A stretch of DNA of 64,000 nucleotides from Fischerella sp. PCC 9605 (GCF_000517105.1 NZ_KI912148.1:1048518-1112517), one strand, 5' to 3'. Shown: positions 1-9,024, counted from the stretch's first letter. Notes: generated by a model not told the origin, from the sequence alone. Translations and numbers: made by a program.

Positions 1-243
1 AGAATAACTCTCAAGGCATGGTGGCAAGCGAATAGAGAAACTTGGACTGGTAAGTTGCGAAATCTCATTGTTAGCGATCGCCAAATTGGTCACGATTGGC
101 AGTTCGATGAAAGCGAGTTGCAAATATTACAGCAGTATTGGAATGCTAACAAGTTGCTGCTAGATTGCCTCAATAATGCTGGGAATGTCACTTTCACTAC
201 GATTAGATCAATAGAGAAAAATTTGTTTTTAGTCAATAGTTAG
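1..243 (+). CDS. C-terminal end of a NACHT-type NTPase (partial)
   Basis: The reading frame is open from the left edge of the window to a TAG stop, so this is the 3' end of a larger gene and its true start lies outside. The visible tail of about 80 residues (Leu/Asn-rich, with NKLLLDCLNNAGNVT) resembles the C-terminal segment that follows the repeats of cyanobacterial NACHT-domain STAND NTPases. That assignment is from memory of the family, because no NTPase motif lies inside the window. The last residues look slightly eroded compared with the usual ending (inference). Confidence 0.5.
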   Translation, partial: RITLKAWWQANRETWTGKLRNLIVSDRQIGHDWQFDESELQILQQYWNANKLLLDCLNNAGNVTFTTIRSIEKNLFLVNS

Positions 244-316
244 TTTGACCGTCAATGAGAAATTGAAGCGGGTCGGTTTATCGATACAGTAATGATGCTG
301 AACGAGAGGCAAAATA

Positions 317-1597
317 GTGAGTCAAATAGTTTTAACCACGATCGGTTCCTTGGGCGATCTACATCCCAAAATTGCGATCGCGCTTGAATTACGCAAACGC
401 GGTCATGATGTGGTCTTTGTGACGCACAAAGAGTATCAATCCAAAGTTGAAGCCTTGGGATTTGAGTTTCATCGGATGCGTCCTGACAATACCGCTCTTA
501 ACGATCCTCAAGAGATGGCACGGATGATGGATTTGCACAAAGGCTCAGAGTATATCGTCCGAAATTGGGTTTGCCCGAGTTTACGTGAGATGTATGCGGA
601 CTTGATGCACAGTGCAAAAGATGCGGATTTCATCTTTGCAGGTGAAGGAGTCATTGCGGCTCCATTAGTAGCTGAAAAATTAGGGATGCAATGGGCATCG
701 AGTGCTATGGCACCGATCTCATTTTTCTCCACTTACGACCCGCCCGTGTTAGCTCCGTTTCCATTTCTCGCTAAACTGCGTGGGTTTGGCTCGATCGTCA
801 ATCGAGGTGTTATCAACTTTGCAAAGGTTGTCAGTCAGTCTTGGGGGGAACCTGTCCATCTATTTCGACGTGAACTGGGATTACCTCCATTAATAGGCAA
901 TCCTTTCATTGACGACAAGTTTTCACCTTACCTTGTACTTGCGCTGTTTTCTCCTGTCTTGGCGAAGCCTCAACCTGATTGGGTTGCAAACACAGTCATT
1001 GCAGGCTTCACGTTTTATGATGGCAGTTCCAACAGGACGGAACTTACTCTAGAACTGAAGCAATTTTTGAATGCAGGTGAACCGCCAATTATTTTTACCC
1101 TCGGTTCGGCCGCAGTGATGGATCCTGGTAACTTCTATCAGGAAAGTATTCAAGCTGCAAAACAGTTAAACCGCCGTGCTATCCTGTTGGTTGGTAAAAA
1201 TACGCCTCCAGATAATCTTTCAAAAGATATTCTGGCTGTTAGCTATGTTCCATATTCCCAAATTTTTCCTTATGCTTGTGCAATCGTCCATCAAGGAGGT
1301 ATTGGAACAACGGCTCAAGCGTTACGTGCTGGTCGTCCAACTCTCGTGATGCCCTACAGTCATGACCAGCCGGACAATGCAGCACGAGTCGAACGCTTAG
1401 GAACTTCCCGCACGATTCCCCGTAAGCAATATTTAGCGTCACGTGTAGCAAAGGAGTTAAGTGAGTTGTTAGAGAATCCCAACTATGCAGCAAAAGCAAC
1501 AGAAATCGGACACATCATACAGGCAGAGAATGGTGTAAGTGTAGCGTGTGATGCGATTGAAAAACAGCTTCAAACAGCCTCAATAAATCAGCTTTAG
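317..1597 (+). CDS. GT1-family glycosyltransferase (UDP-sugar type, MGT-like)
   Basis: A 426-residue protein of usual length for the family. The N-terminus begins with the TTIGSLGDLHP type strand-loop of GT-B glycosyltransferases. The C-terminal half has the donor-binding signature HQGGIGTTAQALRAG around residues 325-340, followed by P-x-x-x-DQPDNA. This fits the UGT/MGT group that moves a sugar from a nucleotide-sugar to a lipid or small-molecule acceptor. The acceptor cannot be read from the sequence. The GTG start is supported by a GAGAGG ribosome site at 304-309. It appears monocistronic, as the next gene starts 67 bp later behind its own leader. Confidence 0.85.
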   Translation: MSQIVLTTIGSLGDLHPKIAIALELRKRGHDVVFVTHKEYQSKVEALGFEFHRMRPDNTALNDPQEMARMMDLHKGSEYIVRNWVCPSLREMYADLMHSAKDADFIFAGEGVIAAPLVAEKLGMQWASSAMAPISFFSTYDPPVLAPFPFLAKLRGFGSIVNRGVINFAKVVSQSWGEPVHLFRRELGLPPLIGNPFIDDKFSPYLVLALFSPVLAKPQPDWVANTVIAGFTFYDGSSNRTELTLELKQFLNAGEPPIIFTLGSAAVMDPGNFYQESIQAAKQLNRRAILLVGKNTPPDNLSKDILAVSYVPYSQIFPYACAIVHQGGIGTTAQALRAGRPTLVMPYSHDQPDNAARVERLGTSRTIPRKQYLASRVAKELSELLENPNYAAKATEIGHIIQAENGVSVACDAIEKQLQTASINQL

Positions 1598-1664
1598 GAC
1601 TGGCGACAGCACTTGAATCTGCAATATACCTTTGTAAGGCTGTATTTGAATTGAAATTGCTACG

Positions 1665-3008
1665 ATGAATTCCTCTAGGGGTTGCTTGCTGCTACTTTTT
1701 CTACTAACCACAGGTGTAGCCTGTAATCAAAATACTCGTGCTTTTTTGGATACTTCCACACCAGAAACTTCTGCACCTTCACCTCAGCTAGCACAGAATT
1801 CTACACAAACAAAAAATATCGTTCGCACCGAACCACTTTCACCTACACCCATTCGCATTAATCTTAAAGATTTACCAAAACCATTCGCGACTGAAAGCGC
1901 CTCGAAGTCACCTCAAGTAGTACCAATTCCTGCTAACCCGACACTGCGCGTACCACCTGGCTTTACAGTCAACGTCTTTGCCGAAGGTCTAGATGCGTCG
2001 CGCTGGCTGGCACTAACTCCCAGTGGTGATGTGCTGGTGACAGAAACCAGGCAAAACCGCATTCGCCTATTGCGCGATACTAATGGTGATGGTGTCGCGG
2101 ATGTGCAACAGACGTTTGCTAGTGCCAAAAATGGATTAAATATTCCCTTTGGTATGGCTTTTGCTGGTGATTCTTTCTTTTTAGGCAACACCGATGCTGT
2201 TCTGCGGTTTCCCTACACCAAAGGTCAGCAACAACTTACTGGTACTGGTCAAAAAATTGCCGATCTTCCCGGTGGTGGCTACAATCAGCACTGGACGCGC
2301 AACGTGATTGCTTCACCTAATGGCAAGCAGCTATACGTTTCTGTTGGTTCCCGTTCCAACGTGGATGAAGAACCCTTGCCACGGGCTTCAGTGCAGGTTA
2401 TGAATTTGGATGGTTCCAACCAGCAGACTTTTGCCTCTGGTTTGCGTAACCCAGTTGGTTTAGATTTTCATCCGGTAACTCAGCAACTTTACACCACTGT
2501 CAACGAACGAGATGGTATGGGCGATGACTTGGTTCCTGACTATTTGACACGTATTCAACAGGGAGAATTCTACGGCTGGCCTTATGCATACCTAACACCA
2601 AACAACCTCGACCCCCGTCAAACAAATAACGGCAAGAGTAAACGCCCGGATTTGGTACAGCGTACCCGCACTCCAGAGGTGCTATTTCAAGCACACTCGG
2701 CTGCTTTGGGATTGCAATTTTACGACGGAAAGACTTTTCCCGAAAAGTACCGTAACGGCGCTTTTGTTGCTTTTCGTGGTTCTTGGAACCGCGATCGCGG
2801 CACGGGCTACAAAATTGTTTTTGTTCCTTTTGATACTAAAGGACAACCACAAAATTACTATGAAGATTTTCTGACTGGTTTTCTACTAGATCCATCTATA
2901 CCAACGACTTGGGGACGTCCAGTGGGTTTGCTTATCCTACCCGATGGCAGTCTAATTTTTACCGAAGAAGCCAATAATCGGATTTATCGGATTCAGTATA
3001 CTGGTTAG
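1665..3008 (+). CDS. Sorbosone/glucose dehydrogenase-like beta-propeller lipoprotein
   Basis: A 447-residue protein with a hydrophobic N-terminal signal ending in a lipobox-like GVAC (Cys20), so it is probably a membrane-anchored lipoprotein; the -3 Gly is not canonical. A low-complexity Pro/Ser/Thr linker runs to about residue 90. The remaining residues match the PQQ-type soluble glucose/L-sorbosone dehydrogenase propeller, with PPGFTVNVFAEGL, a DTNGDGVAD calcium-like loop, GLRNPVGLDFHP, GEFYGWPYAY and FRGSWNRDRGTGYKI. Members oxidise sugars using PQQ outside the cytoplasm. Whether this organism makes PQQ is not visible here, and the real substrate is unknown. Confidence 0.8.
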   Translation: MNSSRGCLLLLFLLTTGVACNQNTRAFLDTSTPETSAPSPQLAQNSTQTKNIVRTEPLSPTPIRINLKDLPKPFATESASKSPQVVPIPANPTLRVPPGFTVNVFAEGLDASRWLALTPSGDVLVTETRQNRIRLLRDTNGDGVADVQQTFASAKNGLNIPFGMAFAGDSFFLGNTDAVLRFPYTKGQQQLTGTGQKIADLPGGGYNQHWTRNVIASPNGKQLYVSVGSRSNVDEEPLPRASVQVMNLDGSNQQTFASGLRNPVGLDFHPVTQQLYTTVNERDGMGDDLVPDYLTRIQQGEFYGWPYAYLTPNNLDPRQTNNGKSKRPDLVQRTRTPEVLFQAHSAALGLQFYDGKTFPEKYRNGAFVAFRGSWNRDRGTGYKIVFVPFDTKGQPQNYYEDFLTGFLLDPSIPTTWGRPVGLLILPDGSLIFTEEANNRIYRIQYTG

Positions 3009-3076
3009 TTGTTTGTCATTTGTCATTTGTCTAATAACTAAATAACTAATAACTAATGACCAATGACTAATGACTA
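3004..3076. repeat. Heptamer tandem repeat (STRR-like)
   Basis: Degenerate seven-base units of the type TAATGAC and ATTTGTC lie between the propeller lipoprotein gene and the convergent HEAT-repeat gene. The same family of units recurs at many intergenic sites in this window. Confidence 0.7.
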
Positions 3077-3079
3077 AAT

Positions 3080-3838
3080 CTAAAACCATCCTTCTTGTTC
3101 CAGAGTTTCAATCAACTGTAGTCCACGAGGATCGCCTACTCCCAAAAGTGCGGCTTTGGCATCTTCCCGTACTCCCAATTCTTCATCCTCAGCAAAGGCT
3201 TGAATCAAAGCATCAATGGCAGTTGCATAGACGACATTAGAAGGCAGTTCGCGGCACAACTGTCCAATTGCCCAAGCGCTGTTACTCCGCACTGGTGCGA
3301 TAGGATCTTGCACTAAAGCTTCAATCAACGGTGGTATCGCCCCAACAACAGCTTCATAACCTACTTGCGCCATCTGTGCTAAAGAACTAGCAGCCCACAA
3401 ACGCACTGCGGAAATATCGGTTCTCAAAGCATCTGCTAGGGGTGCCAAACAACGGCGATCGCGGCAGTTACCTAAGGCCCAAACCACTCCTTTGCGTACA
3501 TACCCATTCCAATCTCGTCCCAACTGGGCAATCAACGGTTCTACAGCATCTGGGCTGGGGTTGCGTCCGAGTCCATATGCCGCACTCACCCTTACTAACG
3601 GACAAGTATCAGTTAACAGGCGAATCAAATGGGGAGTCGCGCGTGCATCTTCTAGATCGCAGAAAGCACGCGCTGCCAGCATTCTCTGCTGTGGCTGGGG
3701 ATGCTCTAGTAGCGGTAGCATTTCCTCTGGATCGGGTTTTGGAACTTCTGACTCTGCGGTCAGCGGTTCCATTTTATCTAGAGGGCTTTCTAGCTCCACT
3801 TCAGCATCGAGTAGGCTAAGGTCATCTTCGTCGTACAT
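3080..3838 (-). CDS. HEAT-repeat (PBS lyase-like) protein
   Basis: A 252-residue protein with an acidic N-terminus (about residues 1-40) followed by five or six tandem HEAT/PBS-lyase-like repeats. Recognisable units include AARAFCDLEDARATPHLIRL, VRVSAAYGLGRNPSPDAVEP, VRKGVVWALGNCRDRRCLAP and VRSNSAWAIGQL. Such proteins are alpha-solenoids that act as protein-binding scaffolds. In cyanobacteria some relatives are phycobilin lyases (CpcE/F), but this one shows no phycobiliprotein-lyase context. The function is open. Strong protein-coding character is clear from the repeat periodicity. Confidence 0.8.
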   Translation of the reverse strand: MYDEDDLSLLDAEVELESPLDKMEPLTAESEVPKPDPEEMLPLLEHPQPQQRMLAARAFCDLEDARATPHLIRLLTDTCPLVRVSAAYGLGRNPSPDAVEPLIAQLGRDWNGYVRKGVVWALGNCRDRRCLAPLADALRTDISAVRLWAASSLAQMAQVGYEAVVGAIPPLIEALVQDPIAPVRSNSAWAIGQLCRELPSNVVYATAIDALIQAFAEDEELGVREDAKAALLGVGDPRGLQLIETLEQEGWF

Positions 3839-3862
3839 ACATCAAAATTACCATTACTTTGA

Positions 3863-3990
3863 ATAGTTAGTAGTTATTAGTTAGTAGTTAGTAGTTGTAG
3901 AGACGTGCCATGGCACGTCTGTACATTGGTTAGTAGTTAGTTGTTTACCACTATCCACTAACCACTAACCACTATCCACTATCTACTAAC
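3863..3990. repeat. STRR-type heptamer arrays flanking a 30-bp palindrome
   Basis: TTAGTAG-type units on one side and CCACTAA-type units on the other flank a 30-bp palindrome at 3896-3925, whose inner 20 bp (AGACGTGCCATGGCACGTCT, 3901-3920) are a perfect inverted repeat. Near-identical palindromes lie inside dndD (10017-10046) and recJ (about 60765-60794). Confidence 0.8.
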
Positions 3991-4570
3991 AGTCACCATA
4001 CAGAGACTTAACCATCCACAACGATTGGGTTTGATAACCGAGGTGATTGTAAAGACTTAGTGCTGCTTGGTTAGATTGAAATACTTGCAACCCCATTTGG
4101 CGATCGCCTCTTTTTTTTGCCCAGTCTTCTGCATACTGCATTAAAGCTGTACCAATGCCCCGTCGCCGATGTTCTGGTACAACGTAGAGCAGAAATATAT
4201 GAGCATGGCGATCGCCTGTGACTTGGTCGATTGCATTTCCCATCCAGAGACAGGCTACGGGGTGATGGGGTGATGGGGTGATAGGGTGATGGGGGGATGG
4301 GGTGATGGGGGGATGGGGAGAACTTAATTCTATATTCTCCCCACCTCCGGTTCTCCCCACCTCCCCATCTTCCTCTACCCACCACAAGGGAGTTTGGCTG
4401 GAGAAGTATTGTTCAACCGTGCGTGCCAGATGAGAAAAATCCCCGGAAGGAAACATCTCCTGGTAAGTCAATTGCATGAACTTTACCAGCAACGCCCGAT
4501 CCAAACTTGAGCCATGCCGAATACAGTACCCCGGTAGCAGTTCCTCTGCCAAACTAGAGTTTTTGCTCAC
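3986..4570 (-). CDS. GNAT family N-acetyltransferase carrying an in-frame repeat insertion
   Basis: The C-terminal 80 residues are a clear GNAT fold, with the acetyl-CoA loop LYVVPEHRRRGIGTALMQYAEDWA followed by SNQAALSLYNHLGYQ. The protein would transfer an acetyl group to an amine or amino-acid substrate that cannot be named. I chose the GTG at 4570 because homologous sequence seems to begin about ten residues before LPGYCIRHGSS. The frame stays open to a TTG at 4633, but that part overlaps the upstream small gene. Between WWVEEDGE and VACLWMGN the protein contains a run of Pro-Ser-Pro-His-His-Pro-Ile-Thr units encoded by a GGGGTGAT heptamer/octamer array at 4259-4318. This looks like a repeat array expanded inside the gene without breaking the frame. 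Confidence 0.75.
   Translation of the reverse strand: MSKNSSLAEELLPGYCIRHGSSLDRALLVKFMQLTYQEMFPSGDFSHLARTVEQYFSSQTPLWWVEEDGEVGRTGGGENIELSSPHPPITPSPHHPITPSPHHPVACLWMGNAIDQVTGDRHAHIFLLYVVPEHRRRGIGTALMQYAEDWAKKRGDRQMGLQVFQSNQAALSLYNHLGYQTQSLWMVKSLYGDC
4259..4318. repeat. GGTGATGG-type short tandem repeat inside the GNAT gene
   Basis: About eight copies of a GGGGTGAT-type unit lie in the coding region and translate to a Pro/His-rich loop. The same unit forms intergenic arrays at 22421-22470 and 29752-29778. Confidence 0.85.
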
Positions 4571-4583
4571 TGGTATTTTGCTG

Positions 4584-4802
4584 TTATGACAAGTTGAGGT
4601 GAGGACAAGAATACAAGGGGAAATTGAAAGCAATATTCATATTCTCCCCATCATCCCATCTCCCTATCCCCCCATCTTCCTCAATGGGTGCGGGTGCTGC
4701 CATATCCCCAGGTAAAAAGATCCGGGCGCTGACTGCGACAAGGGCAAATAAGAAAATCAACACTACAAGTAACGGGGCAATATACTGACGAAATATAGCC
4801 AT
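4584..4802 (-). CDS. Small single-span membrane protein
   Basis: A 72-residue frame whose first 42 residues look real: FRQYIAPLLVVLIFLFALVA is a strong membrane helix, followed by SARIFLPGDMAAPAPIEE. The rest of the frame (DGGIGRWDDGEN and onward) is translation of the heptamer repeat at about 4640-4682, so the original C-terminus has probably been replaced or extended. It sits directly upstream of the GNAT gene on the same strand and may be co-transcribed with it. I do not recognise a function. Confidence 0.5.
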   Translation of the reverse strand: MAIFRQYIAPLLVVLIFLFALVAVSARIFLPGDMAAPAPIEEDGGIGRWDDGENMNIAFNFPLYSCPHLNLS

Positions 4803-4941
4803 TTTGAAATTGTCAGGGGACTTTCCTGAGAAATAACTGAATATTTGTTAAGATGTCAGGATTTATTTTAGCAAGAAGACAGAGGGGTAAATATTGCTTC
4901 CTCTGTTGAGAGTTCATCCTTTACCCTTCTTCCTTCCTCTT

Positions 4942-5367
4942 TTACCTGCGATCGCGTTCTAAGTCGGCGATCGCTCTTTCCCAATACCAACTTTCTGGCA
5001 TCTTAGGATAATCTTGCCTTGCTTGCTCTACTAAGCGTTCTGCTGCGGCTGTATCACCATCCAACATTGCGATCAGCCTGTTTTTGAGAGGATTATCAAC
5101 TATACGTTGGGTTGTTAGCTGGGTTGTTGGCTCATTTGCAGGCTGGGATTGACCTGCTGTAGACGATTGAGACTGCTGTCTCCGCAATTCCCAAAATAAA
5201 ACGTAATAAAGCGTGGCAAAAATTAAAATTAGGCTGAATGTTCCGAGAAAAGTGAGGAGGTTAAGTCCGAGGTATCCCAAAACTAATTGGGAAAGAACGT
5301 AGCCAAGTAAAAGTCCTGTTAATAAAAGAATGGTTGTAGCAATAACAATTATTAGTTTCTGCCCCAT
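4942..5367 (-). CDS. Conserved cyanobacterial two-span membrane protein
   Basis: A 141-residue protein with two predicted membrane helices (about residues 5-27 and 35-60), a Gln/Ser/Thr-rich linker, and a soluble tail from about residue 90 (MLDGDTAAAERLVEQARQDYPKMPESWYWERAI) that looks like a single TPR-like helical pair. Its ATG lies inside the end of the MFS gene, a 16-bp overlap, so the two genes are almost certainly translationally coupled. No function is recognised. The context suggests a partner of the permease, or simply a shared transcript. Confidence 0.75.
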   Translation of the reverse strand: MGQKLIIVIATTILLLTGLLLGYVLSQLVLGYLGLNLLTFLGTFSLILIFATLYYVLFWELRRQQSQSSTAGQSQPANEPTTQLTTQRIVDNPLKNRLIAMLDGDTAAAERLVEQARQDYPKMPESWYWERAIADLERDRR

Positions 5368-6650
5368 ACATCATCTTCCTCATCTTCGAGTCCTGGTCTG
5401 GGAATTGTTATTGGTTTATGGTTCCAAGGGGCAAAGACGGGTAGCAAGAGCAACCCTGGCACAGCAGCGATGATCGTAATTAAGAAAAACGTAGACCATC
5501 CCGTGCTTTTTGCTATTGATCCAGATGGGGCAGCCAAAATATCTCGGCTGACAGCCATCAAACTGGAGAGTAATGCATACTGGGTTGCGGAAAACCGCTG
5601 GTTGCAAAGACTCATCAAAAAGGCAACAAAGGCTGCTGTTCCCAATCCACCACAGAAGTTTTCTATATTAATAGTAACTACTAGCAATTGGTAATTTTGG
5701 GCGAATTGGGGTTGAGCAAGTATAAAGTAAGCGAAGTTACTCAATGCTTGCAACACACCAAAGACCCAAAGTGAGCGATTAATACCTATTTTGCTTAAAA
5801 TTACACCACCTACAAGGGCTCCAACAATAGTAGCAATTAATCCCATTCCTACCTGTATTGCCCCAATATCAGTTTTGGTGAAACCTACTGTGAGTAAAAA
5901 GGGCGTAGCCATATTACTCAACAAGGCATCGCCTAGTTTATATAGGGTAATAAAGACTAAAATCAATAATGCTTGGATAACGCCCTTGCGCTGGAAAAAT
6001 TCCCCAAATGGCAAGATAACCGCTTCGGCTAAAGAAGCTGGAGGGCTAATTTGCCGTGGTTCTGGCGCAAATAAGCAGCCAAAAATACCAATTACCATCA
6101 TACCTGCCATCAACAAGTAAACCGAAGACCAAGGCATCCGGTCAGCAAGTATTAGTCCCAAAGAACCTGCTATTAATAATGCCACTCGATAACCTAAAAT
6201 GAAGACTGCTGCACCAGCGCCCATTTCTAATTCTGTCAAAACGTCGGTGCGGTAGGCATCCGCAGCAATATCTTGAGTCGCACTCAAAAAGGCAATAACT
6301 ATGGCGTTGATGGCTAAAAGCTGTAATGCTTGTTTGGGTTGTTGAAAAGCCATGAAGGCGATCGCTACTATCAAGGCAATCTGCATCACAATTAACCAAC
6401 CCCGCCGTCTCCCTAAAAATGGCAGTGTAAACCGATCTAAAAATGGCGACCACAGAAACTTGAAGGAATAAGGTAAACTGGCAAGACTAAACCAGCCAAT
6501 CGCCCCCAAATCTACCTGTTCTTCGGTCATCCAAGCCTTAAGGGTAGTACCGATTAACAATAAGGGCAAACCTGATGCAAAGCCTAGCAATAATAAAGCC
6601 GCCATTTTGCGGCTTTCAAATACCTTCAGCAGAGATTGAATTTGTCTCAC
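5352..6650 (-). CDS. AmpG-like MFS permease
   Basis: A 432-residue, roughly 12-span membrane protein. The opening GFASGLPLLLIGTTLKAWM followed by GWFSLASLPYSFKFLWSPFLDR is characteristic of AmpG-type major facilitator permeases, which carry anhydro-muropeptides into the cytoplasm during wall recycling. QDIAADAYRTDVL in the middle is also typical. The substrate in cyanobacteria is not established, so I assign the family rather than the transport role. The start is GTG, with downstream overlap into the small membrane protein gene. Confidence 0.85.
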   Translation of the reverse strand: MRQIQSLLKVFESRKMAALLLLGFASGLPLLLIGTTLKAWMTEEQVDLGAIGWFSLASLPYSFKFLWSPFLDRFTLPFLGRRRGWLIVMQIALIVAIAFMAFQQPKQALQLLAINAIVIAFLSATQDIAADAYRTDVLTELEMGAGAAVFILGYRVALLIAGSLGLILADRMPWSSVYLLMAGMMVIGIFGCLFAPEPRQISPPASLAEAVILPFGEFFQRKGVIQALLILVFITLYKLGDALLSNMATPFLLTVGFTKTDIGAIQVGMGLIATIVGALVGGVILSKIGINRSLWVFGVLQALSNFAYFILAQPQFAQNYQLLVVTINIENFCGGLGTAAFVAFLMSLCNQRFSATQYALLSSLMAVSRDILAAPSGSIAKSTGWSTFFLITIIAAVPGLLLLPVFAPWNHKPITIPRPGLEDEEDDVWGRN

Positions 6651-7089
6651 TATTTTTTACATTCCTCATACAAGTAAAAGGTAGAAGGCAGAAGGGAAAA
6701 TTCGCTGCTTCTGTTCACAGAATTTTTTTGTTGATATTTTATGTTTAATTATGTCCACCTAGTTAACCTGGTTAATATTTCTCAGTAATTGCAATTTGAT
6801 TTACCTTTTTAATTTTGATCGGGGATTGAAATATATTGCCATAACTGATGTGTAATTTCGTGCCAAGTTGGCTTAACAAGGCAGTCCCAATGAAAAAATT
6901 TTCATCACCATGCATGAAAAACCTCACAAGAACTGCCCCTCTCCTTGCTAAGGAGAGGGGTGTCCTCTCTTGACGGGGTGAGGTTACTTTCAAGTCAGAC
7001 GGTCATGTGATAAATCACACAACGAGAAATGAAAATCTCTTCCCCTTTCCCCTATTTTCAGGTGAGTAGGCAGGAGTTAAAATAGTTTC
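6651..7089. other. Intergenic region with dispersed GC-rich hairpin
   Basis: No convincing gene is seen. Around 6928-6990 lies a dispersed sequence of the type CCCCTCTCCTTGCTAAGGAGAGGGG, which forms a hairpin; related copies occur near 13078-13106 and 38440-38495. The rest is AT-rich. Confidence 0.5.
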
Positions 7090-8550
7090 TTAACTTTCGT
7101 TAAGCTGATAAACTTGATGTCCTCTTATTTCTACCTTGTGTTCAGCGAGACATTTTGCCCAACCTTCACGAGTACCAATATCGCTTTTGTGCTTGAGTAA
7201 GCCCAATTCCTGTTCTTTTTGAGCGAGTTGAGCAAATTCTTCGTAGAGCGAATAATTAGGAGTAACAAATGTCTCTTTACGGTGGAGAATAGGCGGATTT
7301 GCTCTACTTGCGTAGTCTCGGTGAGTAATCTCTAAAGTTTTTAAGTCAATAGTAATACTTGCTTTTAGTGCCGGATGGGGATCGGTGTCAAATTCTGGGT
7401 AAAGCAGGTAAGATATCTGTGGTTTTTCAGTACAAAATTTTATCAATGTTGTATCATCTACACGCCAGATGGTGCGGCTAGCACAACCCTCATAAATTCT
7501 TAATAGAGGGTCAATTTCACATAGTGCGGAAATATGTACGTATAAAGCATTACGTGTGTGTTTACCAATTTTGCTTTTTTCGCAAGTAGCTTTGACTACG
7601 CTGGGTTTTCCTAAGCTAAAAAGCTTGGCATCAGCTACTTCGCAAGCTTCTTCGTAGCTGCCAAAAAAGGCTTTAATGTCATGGCGCATTTCTGGTGCTA
7701 GCTTGTGCCATGAAGGACGACCCTGAAAGTGGGTAAGAGCGAGATAAACTTGAATATCGAGAGAACGACGATAAGCGATCGCATCCCATTCGGCTTCATC
7801 AGTTGCTTGCAAAACCACAGCAAAAGCCCGGCGGAAGTTACCAAACTCCTTTAATAATTCCTGTTCGTTCTCCAATTCACCCTTGACTGGCAATCTACCG
7901 CGTGTTGTATAAAAAGCCATGAGCGGTTGAAGCATATCTTGGTAGTCTTCAAACCGCTTGGTAGGGATGCGGACTCTTGGCGTGGAGGTTTTAGAGAAAA
8001 AGCGTATAGCTTTGTAAGCTTCTTTTTCGGCTTCATCCCGAAACACAAAGTAAATACCTAGCGCTACAGGCACGGCATCTACATTTAGTGTTTCATCAAT
8101 GTATTTTTTGAGTTCTTCTTGCTGGTAATATTTCTGAAACGTATTGTGGCGGGTAACAACACCGTCGGCATAAGGTATGAGACTGCGGCTAGGGGCGTTA
8201 ATCAGGACTTGGGCAGCAACAATTAATACTTTGCGCGTCAGTTGCCAAGCTGCTAGCAGGGCTTGACGCCGTTCCTCTGTGTCTTCAATGACATTCAGAA
8301 TGTAGCCCAAATTAACAACATCGGCGGGAATGCGATCGCGATCGGGATAATAGTAAGGGTCCCAACCTGCACTGGTGTAACCTAAGTTTGCCACTCGCTC
8401 GACATCACCGCCGTAGCCGCAGCCATAATCAAAAAACGTGGTATCTTTGTTTAAAATTGACCACTCTATTGCCAATCGCACGGGGCGAGACAAGTCAATA
8501 CGAAAAATTGCAGCTCTGTGACGTTCAATTTCGATGTAGCTCTCGGACAT
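7090..8550 (-). CDS. DNA phosphorothioation-associated putative methyltransferase
   Basis: A 486-residue protein with a Rossmann SAM-binding motif (DYGCGYG at residues 41-47, then GWDPYY). It starts with the pattern EIERHRAAIFR seen in the methyltransferase family that co-occurs with dnd genes (TIGR04096-type, from memory). The C-terminal half, with its DxKTLEI-like segment, has no named fold that I recognise. It sits at the 3' end of the minus-strand dndC-D-E block, 87 bp beyond dndE, with a heptamer array in between. The target (DNA or otherwise) is not known. Confidence 0.85.
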   Translation of the reverse strand: MSESYIEIERHRAAIFRIDLSRPVRLAIEWSILNKDTTFFDYGCGYGGDVERVANLGYTSAGWDPYYYPDRDRIPADVVNLGYILNVIEDTEERRQALLAAWQLTRKVLIVAAQVLINAPSRSLIPYADGVVTRHNTFQKYYQQEELKKYIDETLNVDAVPVALGIYFVFRDEAEKEAYKAIRFFSKTSTPRVRIPTKRFEDYQDMLQPLMAFYTTRGRLPVKGELENEQELLKEFGNFRRAFAVVLQATDEAEWDAIAYRRSLDIQVYLALTHFQGRPSWHKLAPEMRHDIKAFFGSYEEACEVADAKLFSLGKPSVVKATCEKSKIGKHTRNALYVHISALCEIDPLLRIYEGCASRTIWRVDDTTLIKFCTEKPQISYLLYPEFDTDPHPALKASITIDLKTLEITHRDYASRANPPILHRKETFVTPNYSLYEEFAQLAQKEQELGLLKHKSDIGTREGWAKCLAEHKVEIRGHQVYQLNES

Positions 8551-8566
8551 AAGAGCATTTTGACTT

Positions 8567-8633
8567 TGTTAGTAGTTAGTAGTTAGTAGTTAGTAGTATT
8601 TCCACTAACTACTAACCATTAACCACTAACCAT
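8567..8633. repeat. Heptamer tandem repeat (STRR-like)
   Basis: TTAGTAG units run on the left and CCACTAAC-type units on the right, between the methyltransferase gene and dndE. The two halves are partly complementary, so the region can fold. Confidence 0.75.
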
Positions 8634-8637
8634 AATT

Positions 8638-9024
8638 TCAATTCTTGGTCGCTAATTCAATCAAATCTTCAATTTTCTTGATATTTGGATCGCCTGCTAA
8701 GTATCCAATGCCACGATGCAAATGCAGGCGAAATTGTGTAGCCAAAGTTTCTTTATCAGTTCCGAGGCCATCGTTGTAGCAGCGTTGTTTAAGTGCCAGC
8801 AAGAGAATATCGGACATTTCGCCACCAAAGACACGCCAAGTCATCTCGACGTTGCTATCTTGGGGAATTGGCACTGGGGAGGGTGCGGCGGGTTCGCTGA
8901 GAGAACGGCAAAATGCCCAACGGCATATAATGTTCCATTGGTCAAGTTTAGTAATGCGTTTGAGTTTGGTAAGTTGGTCTTTGGCTGTTTGGGAAAGTTT
9001 GATGCGTTCAATAGGAGTTTCCAT
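8638..9024 (-). CDS. dndE: DNA sulfur modification protein DndE
   Basis: A 128-residue small basic protein with the DndE pattern: an N-terminal IERIKLSQTAKDQL helix, then WNIICRWAFCRSL, TWRVFGGE and the C-terminal FRLHLHRGIGYLAG. DndE is a small helical subunit of the DndCDE phosphorothioation complex. I use the ATG at 9024 (METPIER); a GTG at 9036 is also in frame, and neither has a strong ribosome site. It is downstream of dndD, separated by a long inverted repeat at 9058-9124, so read-through or attenuation between dndD and dndE is possible (inference). Confidence 0.9.
   Translation of the reverse strand: METPIERIKLSQTAKDQLTKLKRITKLDQWNIICRWAFCRSLSEPAAPSPVPIPQDSNVEMTWRVFGGEMSDILLLALKQRCYNDGLGTDKETLATQFRLHLHRGIGYLAGDPNIKKIEDLIELATKN

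Noticed and set aside
3442-3866. Two long plus-strand frames opposite the HEAT-repeat gene
   Set aside because: Both are antisense shadows; the minus-strand product shows clear repeat structure.
6772-6993. 73-codon minus-strand frame
   Set aside because: Covers a dispersed hairpin and AT-rich DNA; no pattern of a real protein.
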